64,000 nucleotides of DNA from Parvularcula sp. IMCC14364 (GTDB lineage Bacteria > Pseudomonadota > Alphaproteobacteria > Caulobacterales > Parvularculaceae): contig NZ_CP132334.1 in the NCBI RefSeq assembly GCF_030758415.1, positions 2,616,001 to 2,680,000 on the forward strand. Direction: 5' to 3'. Shown here piece after piece: positions 24,640-33,582 of this stretch. The first letter of the stretch is position 1; every line of letters starts with the position of its first letter. The notes below the pieces were generated by a model. It saw only the letters and a list, made by a program, of their open reading frames with translations, was not told the origin of the DNA and did no database searches. The translations under genes and the position numbers were made by a program.

Positions 24640-26235
24640 TTATTGCCGGATCCAAAGATCATATGCTGGCGAGAGCTGTTCTGTTTTAGGGGCTTTTCTG
24701 TACTGGGTATAGAGAACAGCCTGCGCCGACACTCTGGCCTCGTCAGTACGCTGGTCAATGACCAACCTTGGCGCCAGTACGACCTGAGCTGTCTCTTTCG
24801 GGGACAGAAAGCCCTCCGCCAGCAGGGAGAGATTACCGCCGCTGACCAGTGCAACTTTTTGCTGCTGTGAATGCAGACGTGCCGCCAGCGCCAGGCCCTC
24901 TCCCATGAGCAAGGCCTGATCTGCGGCGGAAAGACTGATCCCCTGTGTCAGCACAACAGGATCAAGCTGTCGCGTCAGGATGAGTTTTGCATAATGCGGC
25001 TCTTGCGCGAAAGAAAACCCCAGCTGTGCTGTTTCTGCCATTGGCTGCGCTTTGTACTGATGGCTCAGGGATGCGCCTCCCTGCACGATCGCCAAGCCAG
25101 CGGCACAGAACAACATGGCTGACAGGGAGAATACGCCAGCAAGGGCGGGCCGGGGGCTGGACCCGATCGCATGGCGCTCCGCAGAACTCGTATGCGCGAA
25201 TGTGGCGGCAAATGCTGCAAGCAGCAGCACAGGCAGCGGGTCCATGCCAAAGGCAAGGCTGGCAGCACTTCCTGCCAGAACCATCAACAGCAGGAAGACT
25301 GTAATGACCGCATGATTGGCAGCGCGTGTCAGCAAGGCTATGGCGATGATACTCAGTGCGAGCAGGTGGGATAAACCCGGCAGGGCCGTTATCGGAGCAA
25401 TACCCAACCCTTCAAAACGCAAGGCGGCGAGGCTTTGCGCGAGTACCATCTGGCTCAACAATTCAGCACAGGCTGCAAGAATGAGGAAAACCGCAACAGC
25501 CATCAGGATAAAGACGAGGCCACGGCGGCCTTGAAGTACCAGCGTTGCCGTGACCCCCGTAAGAGCGGCGAAAAAAAGCGGCAGGGCTGTCATGTAGAGA
25601 AACCAGAGACCAACCCCTGCACACAAGCCTTCCATTTGCGCGCAGCGCAACATCGACCTGTGAGGACGTACCCAGAGTACAAGACTCAACCACAGGAACA
25701 CGGCCATTGAAAACATCGACGGTGCTGACAACACGCCTTGCGCCGGGACCATGACGATCATCAGGATGAACAAGGTCAATGCTGAAGCTGGCAACAACGG
25801 CAAGCGCATGGCAGCCCCATAGGCAAGCGGCAAGAGCAGCAGGATTGCCATCAGGCCTTGCGCCTTGAGAAGCGCTTCACCTGGCGTGCCCCCGAACAGG
25901 GTGGCGACGTTCACCAGCATCAGGTAGACGAAGCTGCCCTCTCCCAGGCTGCGCGCAGCAACATCAAGCGACGGCGGTTCCACCACAAGAGCGCGCGCAT
26001 CGAGCCAGAGCGCAAGCACATCCATCGGCGGATCGACAACAAACAGCGACGCAGATGTGAAGACGAGAAACAACAAAGGCATTACCACAACAGCCGAGAC
26101 ACCTGTGGCGATCAGGGGACCTGTCCTGAAATAAAACAGGGAAGCCATGCGCCCCGGCATCAGCGAGGGTGCTGCACTGTCTTGTTCCGGCTGATCTTCA
26201 GGTGCAGGATTGTACTGCAGGGGGGCGTGGGACAT
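24640..26235 (-). CDS. Polytopic membrane protein of unknown function
   Basis: About 530 aa when started at ATG 26235 (AGGAG ten bases upstream); the frame stays open to 26418, which would overlap queG. After a Pro-rich cytoplasmic leader there are about ten hydrophobic segments up to residue ~400, then a soluble C-terminal region. The long loop after segment 1 and the acidic patch near LGEGSFVY resemble GT-C glycosyltransferases or polymerase-like glycan proteins, but I cannot match a family. Located between cysQ and queG, it could be part of the glycan locus. Confidence 0.55.
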   Translation of the reverse strand: MSHAPLQYNPAPEDQPEQDSAAPSLMPGRMASLFYFRTGPLIATGVSAVVVMPLLFLVFTSASLFVVDPPMDVLALWLDARALVVEPPSLDVAARSLGEGSFVYLMLVNVATLFGGTPGEALLKAQGLMAILLLLPLAYGAAMRLPLLPASALTLFILMIVMVPAQGVLSAPSMFSMAVFLWLSLVLWVRPHRSMLRCAQMEGLCAGVGLWFLYMTALPLFFAALTGVTATLVLQGRRGLVFILMAVAVFLILAACAELLSQMVLAQSLAALRFEGLGIAPITALPGLSHLLALSIIAIALLTRAANHAVITVFLLLMVLAGSAASLAFGMDPLPVLLLAAFAATFAHTSSAERHAIGSSPRPALAGVFSLSAMLFCAAGLAIVQGGASLSHQYKAQPMAETAQLGFSFAQEPHYAKLILTRQLDPVVLTQGISLSAADQALLMGEGLALAARLHSQQQKVALVSGGNLSLLAEGFLSPKETAQVVLAPRLVIDQRTDEARVSAQAVLYTQYRKAPKTEQLSPAYDLWIRQ

Positions 26236-26260
26236 GCTCTCTATACTCCTGCCTTCCAAT

Positions 26261-27349
26261 ATGAAAGAAACGTGCCAGACGAAGCAGGGCAGAAAATTGA
26301 CCACAAACGGGAAAGAAGAGATCAGAACCAAGGCACTTGCTGAAGGTTTTGACGCCGTGGGCTTCACCACCGCGACATTGCCCGGCAAAGTGGGTGATGG
26401 CCTTTCTGACTGGCTCACTGCCGACCATCATGGCTCCATGGAATGGATGCGAGAGCGACAATCACAGCGTCGCTCACCCGATGCGCTGTGGCCTGCTGCC
26501 CGTTCCGTCATCATGCTTGGGCTGAACTACGGACCTGATGCAGATCCCCTGCAGAAACTGACATACACGGAGATGGCAAATATATCCGTGTATGCGCAGA
26601 ACAAGGATTATCACGACCTTATCAAGAAGCGCCTGAAGCGTATCGGCCGATGGCTTTGCGCCACCTATGACTGCGAAGTGAAAGTCTTTGTGGATACAGC
26701 ACCGGTTATGGAAAAACCGATTGCGGCGCAAGCCGGCCTCGGTTGGCAGGGCAAACACACAAATCTTGTTTCACGGGAATTCGGTTCCTGGTTATTTCTC
26801 GGTGCCATCTTTACAACGCTTGATTTACCTGAAGACAATCCGGAAGCAGATCACTGTGGCCGTTGCCAGAGTTGCCTTGATATTTGCCCCACCAACGCCT
26901 TCCCCCAACCCTATCAACTGGATGCGCGGCGCTGTATTTCCTACCTGACAATCGAGCACAAAGGGCACATCCCGACAGAATTTCGCAAAGCGATGGGTAA
27001 TCGCATTTATGGCTGCGATGACTGCCTCGCGGTCTGCCCGTGGAATAAATTTGCACAGCAAACAGAAGAAATGGCGTTTCATACACGCGCCAGCCTGAAA
27101 GCCCCTCTGCTCGTCGAGCTGGCGATGCTGGATGATGCTGGCTTTCGGGAACACTTTCGCGCATCGCCCGTCAAACGCATTGGGCGTGACCGCTTCATCA
27201 GGAATGTCATGATCGCCATAGGCAATAGCAGCGCCAGCCCTGAGCTGATTGCAGTGGCGCAACATAACATGAATGATGCCTCCGAACTGGTGCGAGAAGC
27301 CGCGCGCTGGGCGCTGGAGGAACTCACCCAGCTATCTTCAGGGAGTTGA
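26261..27349 (+). CDS. queG: Epoxyqueuosine reductase
   Basis: About 362 aa. It reduces epoxyqueuosine to queuosine in tRNA, using cobalamin and two 4Fe-4S clusters. Motifs: GLNYGP, VDTAPVMEKPIAAQAGLGWQG, and cluster ligands CGRCQSCLDICPT and CDDCLAVCPW. A HEAT-like C-terminus (ASELVREAARWALEEL) is present. ATG 26261 gives a normal N-terminus. Overlaps the next small gene's start region. Confidence 0.96.
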   Translation: MKETCQTKQGRKLTTNGKEEIRTKALAEGFDAVGFTTATLPGKVGDGLSDWLTADHHGSMEWMRERQSQRRSPDALWPAARSVIMLGLNYGPDADPLQKLTYTEMANISVYAQNKDYHDLIKKRLKRIGRWLCATYDCEVKVFVDTAPVMEKPIAAQAGLGWQGKHTNLVSREFGSWLFLGAIFTTLDLPEDNPEADHCGRCQSCLDICPTNAFPQPYQLDARRCISYLTIEHKGHIPTEFRKAMGNRIYGCDDCLAVCPWNKFAQQTEEMAFHTRASLKAPLLVELAMLDDAGFREHFRASPVKRIGRDRFIRNVMIAIGNSSASPELIAVAQHNMNDASELVREAARWALEELTQLSSGS

Positions 27350-27351
27350 TG

Positions 27352-27597
27352 ATGCTTGAAATGCGACCCGGCTGTGAGTGCTGCGACAAAGATCTGCCGC
27401 CAGAATCGACAGAAGCGCGTATTTGCTCGTTCGAATGCACCTTCTGCAAAACCTGCGCGGAAGAAAAGCTGGAGGGTATTTGCCCGAATTGCGGCGGCAG
27501 TTTCACCATACGCCCAACCAGACAAAAGGCGCTGCTACTCAAATATCCGGCAGCCACACATCGCATTTACAAACCAGACGGTTGTATGGGAGACTGA
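27352..27597 (+). CDS. DUF1272 small zinc-ribbon-like protein
   Basis: An 81-aa protein with Cys pairs CECC, CSFECTFCKTC and CPNCGG. The start MLEMRPGCECCDKDLPP is diagnostic of DUF1272. ATG 27352 is six bases after AGGGAG and two bases after the queG stop, so the two are coupled. Function unknown. Confidence 0.88.
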   Translation: MLEMRPGCECCDKDLPPESTEARICSFECTFCKTCAEEKLEGICPNCGGSFTIRPTRQKALLLKYPAATHRIYKPDGCMGD

Positions 27598-27726
27598 GGC
27601 CGCCGAAAAAAACAGACCAGCCAGATTCCAAGGGGGAGAGAGAAATCCGGCCAGTCTGCCTGTTCATCTGACGTCAGATGAAAATGCGTCGCCCCGCAAT
27701 GGGTAAGCAAGGCGAACATCTTTTCC

Positions 27727-27954
27727 TTAAACGAGACTGCTCGCGCTGATTGTCGCAGCGCCAGTTGTTGAAACGTCTTCATCATCCTCTTCCAGGCTAT
27801 TCACAACCCAGAGCGCGTGAAGGACGCCCGGGATAAACCCGCAAACAGTCAGCGCAAGGTTGATCACGAGGTAAAGACCACCGCCACGGCGGAATGCCAC
27901 AATAACAGGTGGCAGGATGATAGCGAAAATATTCTGTATAATTTTACCCAGCAT
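27727..27954 (-). CDS. Pmp3/YqaE family small membrane protein
   Basis: A 75-aa protein with two hydrophobic helices. ILPPVIVAFRRGGG, LVINLALTVCGFIPGVLHALWVV is the Pmp3/UPF0057 signature, followed by an acidic tail. Family members affect membrane potential and salt tolerance in eukaryotes; bacterial roles are less clear. A perfect CRP-type site lies ~230 bases upstream. Confidence 0.9.
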   Translation of the reverse strand: MLGKIIQNIFAIILPPVIVAFRRGGGLYLVINLALTVCGFIPGVLHALWVVNSLEEDDEDVSTTGAATISASSLV

Positions 27955-28226
27955 AATCAGTCTCCTAGACTACAGGCGCGTTTGTTGGGGAGAACCACAC
28001 GCACCGGTTTACATCCCTGCTGAGTGAGATTTACATCTCGATGACTGACACTTCCGTCCTTGTATTTGCTGAGCTGCCCAGCCCTTCAACACAAGAGGAT
28101 GATCGATTGTGGCCGCCTGAGCCTGATTGATTTTTCGATCATCTATCGTTCAAACCACGCTAAACACGGATTCCCGATCCGCATGTGACGCAAATCACAC
28201 CCACCGATGTTTCCTGCCACTAGCAA
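27955..28226. promoter_or_regulatory. Gene-free region with a long-loop inverted repeat and a CRP-type site
   Basis: GATGATCGA (28098-28106) pairs with TCGATCATC (28135-28143) across a 28-base loop. The CRP-like palindrome is listed separately. The region serves as promoter for the Pmp3 gene and downstream flank of the sirtuin gene. Confidence 0.4.
28184..28199. promoter_or_regulatory. CRP/FNR-superfamily binding site
   Basis: TGTGA-N6-TCACA (TGTGACGCAAATCACA) is the exact CRP consensus half-sites and spacing. It could control the Pmp3 gene 230 bases away, or act further off. Binding is inferred. Confidence 0.6.
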
Positions 28227-28949
28227 CTATCTGCTAACAGCGGACATCAATCGACCAACAAAGACGGGCACCTGCTCAGCCGCCGGTCCGTAAAAAGCCT
28301 CGTCAAAGAGGTGGGCGTTTTCAGATGGCTCAAGGTTGATTTCCATACAGGGAATGCCGAGCGACTTCGCCTCCCCCACAAATCCTGCTGCCGGATAAAC
28401 AGAACCGGACGTACCGATTGAGACGAACAGGTCTGCTTCTGCAACAGCCTCGGCGATTTCTTCCATCAACATCGGCACTTCCCCAAACCAGACAATATGT
28501 GGGCGCAACGTGCCGCGCTCTGCGCAATCAGGACAGGAGACAGTTACAGACAACGCATCGGCCCATTCCCGGACGGTGCCACAACTGGTGCATCTGGCTT
28601 TGGTCAACTCTCCATGCATGTGCCAGACACTTTTGCTGCCACCACGCTCATGAAGATCATCCACATTCTGGGTGACAAGTGTGAGGCAGCCACCTGCTTC
28701 ACGCTTCGCTTGCGCCAACTGTGCCAATGCATCATGCGCAGGGTTTGGCTGCACAGTTGGAAGCCCTGCACGTCGCAGATTGTAGAACTCATGCAACAGA
28801 TTAGGGTTCGCCGCGAACCCTTCCGGCGTTGCAACATCGCGGTAGTGATATTTCGCCCAGATACCGCCACTGTCCCGAAAGGTCGGCACGCCAGAGTCAG
28901 CGCTGATGCCGGCGCCGGTCAGAACAACAATTCTGTCTGAAAGGTCCAT
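28227..28949 (-). CDS. cobB: Sir2-family NAD-dependent protein deacylase
   Basis: About 240 aa. Motifs in order: GAGISADSGVPTFR, TQNVDDLHERGG, HGEL with catalytic His, zinc Cys pairs CTSC and CPDC, RPHIVWFGE, and SIGTSGSVYPA. The Ala/Tyr/Arg pattern after HYRD is not clear enough to predict desuccinylase activity. ATG 28949 (MDLSDR) leaves 51 bases for the divergent promoter; ATG 28991 would leave 9. Confidence 0.94.
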   Translation of the reverse strand: MDLSDRIVVLTGAGISADSGVPTFRDSGGIWAKYHYRDVATPEGFAANPNLLHEFYNLRRAGLPTVQPNPAHDALAQLAQAKREAGGCLTLVTQNVDDLHERGGSKSVWHMHGELTKARCTSCGTVREWADALSVTVSCPDCAERGTLRPHIVWFGEVPMLMEEIAEAVAEADLFVSIGTSGSVYPAAGFVGEAKSLGIPCMEINLEPSENAHLFDEAFYGPAAEQVPVFVGRLMSAVSR

Positions 28950-29000
28950 GGCTTGTTCTAACAGGATGACAGGACGCAGCAAAGCACGCATAATTGCCCG

Positions 29001-29468
29001 ATGAAGCGTATTCTATTCGTCTGCCTTGGGAACATCTGTCGCTCACCGGCTGCTGAGGGCGTTTTTCGCGCCCGGGCAAAGGAAGCAGGTTTCGATGTTT
29101 ATTGTGACTCTGCCGGCACGGGCGCATGGCATGTTGGCAAAGCACCTGATGCGCGCATGCAGGCGACGGCAAAACGGCGCGGGATAGGCCTGTCACAACT
29201 AAGTGCCCGCCAGGTAGACCTCGCTGACTTTTACGAATTCGATTATCTGGTGGCCATGGATCTCAATAACCACCATTCACTTCTGGCCATGGCCCCTGCC
29301 AACAGGGAATGTGATATTCGTTTGTTCCTCGATTTTGCAGGCTGCTCAGAGCGCGAAGTACCGGATCCATATTATGGTGGTGCTGATGGCTTTGAACATG
29401 TTTTCGATCTGATCGAAGATGCTGCGCGGGGATTTCTCGAACATCTGGAAAACGAGGATGACGGATAA
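29001..29468 (+). CDS. Low molecular weight protein-tyrosine phosphatase
   Basis: A 155-aa enzyme. The P-loop CLGNICRS (Cys-x5-Arg-Ser) is at the N-terminus and the general-acid DPYYGG near residue 125. Such enzymes often control BY-kinases for exopolysaccharide export, but no kinase is near. The next gene overlaps its end by 11 bases. Confidence 0.95.
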   Translation: MKRILFVCLGNICRSPAAEGVFRARAKEAGFDVYCDSAGTGAWHVGKAPDARMQATAKRRGIGLSQLSARQVDLADFYEFDYLVAMDLNNHHSLLAMAPANRECDIRLFLDFAGCSEREVPDPYYGGADGFEHVFDLIEDAARGFLEHLENEDDG

Positions 29469-30366
29469 ATCGCCGAACCATAACCACCTGCTTTGCCTCG
29501 GTTTGGGTTACACAGCTGGATACACGGCAAAAGCAATGCTCGAAAAGCGCTGGCTGGTGAGCGGCACAACCCGCTCAAGCGAAAAAGCTGAAAAACTAGA
29601 TAAAAAAGGCATCAAACCTCTTATATGGGACGCTGCCAAGGGCATTCCTGATACTGATTTTTCAAATGTCACTGAAATTCTCGTCTCAACTGCCCCTGAC
29701 ACAAATGGCTGCCCTTCACTTGAGATGATAAAAAAAGTCAAAAGCAGGATGACTGCCTTGCGCAGTGTTATCTACTATTCTTCCACAGGCGTATGCGGTG
29801 ATCATGGGGGAGACTGGATTGATGAGGATACGGAACCTGTCTCCACCTTGACTCGTGGCAGGCAACGCCTGAAAGCTGAGAAGCAATGGCGCACGTTCAG
29901 CGAGGAACAGCGCATTGCGGTTACCATTCTCAGACTTTCCGGCATTTACGGGCCTGGGCGAAATGCTCTGGTAACATTACAAAGACAGGGCGATGACGCC
30001 CGTCGTGTCTTCAAACCAGGGCAGGTTTTTAATCGCATCCATGTAGAAGATATTGCAGCCATTACGCGGCTTATTCTTGAAAGGTCCGCCACGAACTGTT
30101 TGCCCGCTCATAACCTTTACAATCTGGCAGATGACGAACCTGCCCCCCCACAGGACGTTATCGAATATGCGGCACAACTGTCAGATCGTGAAAAACCACC
30201 ACTGGTCTCTCTTGAAGACGCCAACCTTTCAGATATGGCAAGAAGTTTCTATGCTGAGAACAAGCGTATCAGGAACGACCGCCTGAAGCAGGACCTGGGT
30301 TATAAATTTCTCTACCCAAACTGGCGCGAGGGGCTGAAAGCCCTGGCGGCTTCCAGCTCTACCTGA
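29458..30366 (+). CDS. NAD(P)-dependent epimerase/dehydratase family protein (YeeZ-like)
   Basis: About 302 aa extended SDR. Rossmann motif GLGYTAGYTA, YYSSTGVCGDHGGDWIDE (active-site Ser-Thr region), RLSGIYGPGRNAL and NRIHVEDIA are typical of YeeZ-like proteins. The substrate is unknown. ATG 29458 falls within the phosphatase gene's last codons. Confidence 0.82.
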   Translation: MTDKSPNHNHLLCLGLGYTAGYTAKAMLEKRWLVSGTTRSSEKAEKLDKKGIKPLIWDAAKGIPDTDFSNVTEILVSTAPDTNGCPSLEMIKKVKSRMTALRSVIYYSSTGVCGDHGGDWIDEDTEPVSTLTRGRQRLKAEKQWRTFSEEQRIAVTILRLSGIYGPGRNALVTLQRQGDDARRVFKPGQVFNRIHVEDIAAITRLILERSATNCLPAHNLYNLADDEPAPPQDVIEYAAQLSDREKPPLVSLEDANLSDMARSFYAENKRIRNDRLKQDLGYKFLYPNWREGLKALAASSST

Positions 30367-30456
30367 GGTGGATATGGGCACTAAAGAACAACCATTTAAC
30401 CATATACCGGATGTTAAGCGATTTTGAGTAACGTCTGCTCGTCTAGAGGGTAGTAC

Positions 30457-30732
30457 GTGCGCAGTTCAATTAACAGGGAAGACAACCCCGTCTCACGGGA
30501 GTTGCTGAATTCTGCCGCTGAAGGCAGTGCGCTTGCAGCACTTATCAGCCTGCTCGGTGTCGCCTGTATCTATGCTGCGCTTTATCATCAAGCCGTGACC
30601 GTAACAGCAATTATATGGGCAGGCGCTGCCTTCTCTGTTGCTGGTGCAAGTCTGATTGTTTCCTCATTTGAATACAAGGGTGCCCGCCTGTTCAGCATAC
30701 CGGTGCAACAATTATTGTCTCTTAGAGCCTGA
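30457..30732 (+). pseudogene. Small membrane protein cut by IS copy 1
   Basis: GTG start; 89 native residues with two membrane segments (ALAALISLLGVACIYAALY, AIIWAGAAFSVAGASLIV). The last two codons and the stop come from the left inverted repeat of the IS at 30725, so the original 3' end is lost or lay a little beyond. Not recognised. Confidence 0.6.
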
Positions 30733-31654
30733 TCCAAAAGTATCTGGGTGATTTCAACGACTTATGATTCTCTTTGTTTGCTTAAGACACGGAGGATCAG
30801 ATGAGTTGGAATGAAACCACCCGCACATGTTATGACCGCAGTTTCCTGCGCTATGCAAGTGATCTGACGGACGACGAATGGGCTTTGATTGAACCTGAAA
30901 TACCTCTTCCAAATCGGATGGGGCGTCCTCGCAAGTGGCCGATGCGGGAGATCATGAACGCCTTGTTGTATATCGCGTCTACTGGCTGCCAATGGCGCAT
31001 GTTACCAAGGGATTTCCCGCCTTTTTCGACGGTTCAGAAATATTTTTATTGGTGGCGTGATGACAGATTGCTGGAAAAGATCAATCACCGCCTGCTGTTT
31101 GAATGCCGCGAAGCACACGGCAGAAGCCCACACCCCAGCGCAGGTGTGATCGATAGCCAGTCGGTTAAAACCACAGAAAGTGGCGGTATTACTGGCTTTG
31201 ACGCGGGCAAAAATATAAAAGGCCGCAAGCGGCATATTCTGACGGATACGGAAGGCTTTCTGGTGACAGCACTTGTGCATGCCGCGGATGTACAGGATCG
31301 CGACGGCGCACCAGCGGTGTTGATGGAAGCGCGAGACAAATTTCCATGGCTTCGCCATATCTTTGCCGATGGTGGCTATGCGGGAGATAAGCTAAAGCGC
31401 AAACTTAAAAAAGTCGGTCCATTCCGGATGGAAATCATCAAGCGATCCGATAAAATGAAAGGCTTTAAAGTCCTGCCCCGGCGATGGGTCGTAGAACGCA
31501 CATTCGCATGGTTAGGGCGATCACGCCGTCTCGCCAAGGATTGGGAACGATGCTGGACCTCAGCTATCGCATGGCTATTCATGGCTCACATCCGTATCGC
31601 AACAAGACGACTGGCAAGAGCATGTTTCATATGAAAGACTTTTGATTCAGACTC
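30725..31654 (+). mobile_element. IS5-superfamily insertion sequence, copy 1 (930 bp)
   Basis: Imperfect terminal inverted repeats: GAGCCTGATCCAAAAGT at the left and, on the other strand, GAGTCTGAATCAAAAGT at the right. One transposase ORF. Flanks are TTA on the left and TAA on the right, so a 3-bp target duplication does not match, unlike copy 2 at 52984-53913, which has TGA on both sides. The two copies are the same length and nearly identical. Confidence 0.92.
30801..31634 (+). CDS. IS5-family transposase
   Basis: A 277-aa DDE transposase with the N-terminal insertion-element helix-turn-helix (DLTDDEWALIEPEIP), catalytic Asp118 (VIDSQS), Asp190 (FADGGYAG) and Glu232 (WVVERTFAWLGR). Full-length and apparently functional; it differs from copy 2 by Cys/Tyr at residue 10 only. 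Confidence 0.95.
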   Translation: MSWNETTRTCYDRSFLRYASDLTDDEWALIEPEIPLPNRMGRPRKWPMREIMNALLYIASTGCQWRMLPRDFPPFSTVQKYFYWWRDDRLLEKINHRLLFECREAHGRSPHPSAGVIDSQSVKTTESGGITGFDAGKNIKGRKRHILTDTEGFLVTALVHAADVQDRDGAPAVLMEARDKFPWLRHIFADGGYAGDKLKRKLKKVGPFRMEIIKRSDKMKGFKVLPRRWVVERTFAWLGRSRRLAKDWERCWTSAIAWLFMAHIRIATRRLARACFI

Positions 31655-31743
31655 TAAGTATTAACTTACTCTCGAAGTTATTACTCGTAGATCCAAATAC
31701 TATTCTATATAAAGAAATAATTCCTTCTGCCGTTCCGGTTCTA

Positions 31744-32577
31744 GGGTCTGTACCCAATTTAACTGATTGATTTGTTTGTGCAAAGCGTGATTCAGGGATT
31801 TCCGAAAGGGAGTCTTAAATGGCGCGGTTTGATTTGTCGGATGAAGAATGGGCGGTGATTGAACCGTTGTTGCCAAAGGTTAGCCGCGGCCCGAAGCGCA
31901 AAGATGATCGTACGATCCTGAACGGCATCTTTTACATTTTGCGCACAGGCGCGCCATGGCGGGACTTGCCGGAACGATATGGACCGTACACGACTGCTTA
32001 CAATCGGTATAACAGGTGGGGCGAGCGCGGCGTCTGGAAGGGCATATTCGATGCGCTCGCTGAAGAATGTGAGGACAGTCTGATCTTCATAGACGCCTCG
32101 ATTGTCAAAGCTCACCGCGCAGCGAGTGGCTCAAAAAGGGGGAACTGGCGGAAGATATTGGACGCTCACGGGGCGGTCGCACAAGCAAAGTTCACGTGGC
32201 CGTAGATGAAAATGGCAGGCCATTGCGCATTGAGGTCACTGGCGGCCATGTTCATGACAGCCAGGTGATGAATGTCTTCCTCGACTGGGAGATGCCGCCT
32301 CTGGCGATGGTCCTGGACAAAGCCTATGGCAGTGCGAAGATCAGGCGCGATATCGCCGATGAAGGTGCGTTGGCGGTTATTCCCGCCAAGTCCAATGCGC
32401 GCAATCCGGTCCCGCATGACACCAGCCTTTACGCCATGCGTAATATTGTCGAGCGGTTCTTCTGCAAAATGAAAGACATGAGACGGCTGGCTACACGGTT
32501 CGAGAAATCTCGAAGGAACTTCATCAACATGATATATCTCTTCGCAGCAAAATGCTGGATCAATTGAGTCCACACCC
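31744..32577 (+). mobile_element. IS427-type IS5-family element (834 bp)
   Basis: Inverted repeats begin GGGTCTGTACCCAATT on the left and GGGTGTGGACTCAATT on the right (minus strand). TA flanks both ends (31742-31743, 32578-32579) as a 2-bp target duplication. The element sits 89 bases after IS copy 1. Confidence 0.88.
31819..32567 (+). CDS. IS427-type transposase in two frames (frameshifted orfA/orfB)
   Basis: orfA runs 31819-32205; orfB is open to 32567 in the -1 frame. Joining them at CAAAAAGGGGGAA (about 32130-32142) restores the usual GRSRGGRTSKVHVAVDENGRP sequence. Catalytic residues are split: Asp92 (FIDASIVKAH) in orfA, and Asp (VLDKAYGS) and Glu (NIVERFFCKM) in orfB. The family normally uses programmed -1 frameshifting on an A/G run, so the gene is likely intact. 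Confidence 0.88.
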
Positions 32578-32860
32578 TAGTCGCTGTTGTCTTGCGGCTC
32601 CGAATGCGCGGCACACATGTCCACGAAATTTAGTGAACTATAAAGGACGTAATGATGCGCTGAAAACGTCAGCTTGTGGTCGCGCCTAAGACCACCGAGG
32701 GCCAGCGTTCAATGCCGCATATGGGCCAATAACCGTCCTCCAATTTCAAACTGAGACACTACCCAGACCCGTGCTGCCTTGCCCGCTACGGGATTAGAAG
32801 CTAGGCTTTGCCTTACCAAACACTTGGGCGCTGCAAACATCCGGGCGCTGAAAGGCAGGA
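32578..32860. other. Gene-free stretch after the IS pair
   Basis: About 280 bases with no supported gene or clear hairpin. It may include remnants of the locus disrupted by the two insertion sequences and the promoter of the 32861 gene. Confidence 0.3.
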
Positions 32861-33133
32861 ATGATGAAAAAAGACAATGATGTCTGGACCCGCAATGAGG
32901 ACGGCAGCGTCACCTTCAAGCTGATGAAGACCGCGTCCACAACCCTGATTCAGGACGACAAGGTCGCCGTGCAGGTCACTTTTCAGCATAAACCATCTGC
33001 AGACCCGGCCTTCAAGCCGGAAGAAGTGCAGTTCGTCATGCCCCTGTCAGCCGCCAGAGAACTCGCCGACTATTTCCAGCGCCTCGCCGCCATGGCCGAT
33101 GACACTGACCCCGCCAACGCAACACTGCATTAG
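32861..33133 (+). CDS. Hypothetical protein, 90 aa
   Basis: A small, soluble, charged protein (WTRNEDGSVTFKLMK near the start, then PEEVQFVMPLSAARELADYFQRLA). It has no Cys motif or membrane segment. Tandem ATG codons occur at 32861 and 32864; AGGA precedes them. Codon usage looks native. Not recognised. Confidence 0.6.
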   Translation: MMKKDNDVWTRNEDGSVTFKLMKTASTTLIQDDKVAVQVTFQHKPSADPAFKPEEVQFVMPLSAARELADYFQRLAAMADDTDPANATLH

Positions 33134-33200
33134 GGCATCGCAATCGCTAATATATCTACCCAATGTGATATGCTGACTCAAACGCCATATAGACAGGCCG

Positions 33201-33228
33201 AAATAATTAACCTATTAGTTAATTATTT
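33201..33228. promoter_or_regulatory. Operator palindrome of the ArsR-type regulator
   Basis: AAATAATTAAC (33201-33211) and GTTAATTATTT (33218-33228) are a perfect 11-bp inverted repeat with spacer CTATTA, ending 18 bases before the regulator's start. Size and place fit ArsR-family self-repression. Confidence 0.7.
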
Positions 33229-33246
33229 AGAAGGTTAATCAGTTTC

Positions 33247-33582
33247 ATGGATGCTGTTTTTGAAGCGCTTGCCTCTGGCCCGAGACGCAAAATTCTCGCT
33301 TATCTGTCAGAGGGAAAGCTGACTGCTGGCGAAATCGCAGCGCGATTTGAAATGAGCAAGCCCGCCATATCAAAACATCTGCAAATTCTCGAAAATGCCC
33401 GGCTCATTACGGGCAGGCGCGCTGGTCAGTATACCCACTATGCTCTTGTTGCCGATAACCTCGTCAACACATTGAATGGCTATGTGCAGGAAGTCTGCCC
33501 GGTCTCTCGCCCCATAAAATACGAACGCAAGCGAAAAAGCAAAGCTCTACGGGATGTTGAGGAGCAGGAGAGTACATCATGA
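33247..33582 (+). CDS. ArsR-family winged-helix regulator (SdpR-like)
   Basis: A 111-aa repressor-type protein: VFEALASGPRRKILAYL, then the recognition region LTAGEIAARFEMSKPAISKHLQIL and wing RRAGQYTHYALV. No metal-binding Cys, so it is not an arsenic-type sensor. It overlaps the desaturase start (ATGA), implying that it controls lipid unsaturation with its operator at 33201-33228. Confidence 0.92.
   Translation: MDAVFEALASGPRRKILAYLSEGKLTAGEIAARFEMSKPAISKHLQILENARLITGRRAGQYTHYALVADNLVNTLNGYVQEVCPVSRPIKYERKRKSKALRDVEEQESTS

Noticed and set aside
32196-32567. orfB of the IS as a separate gene
   Set aside because: It lacks its own good start and carries only part of the DDE triad; it is better read as the frameshift continuation of 31819.
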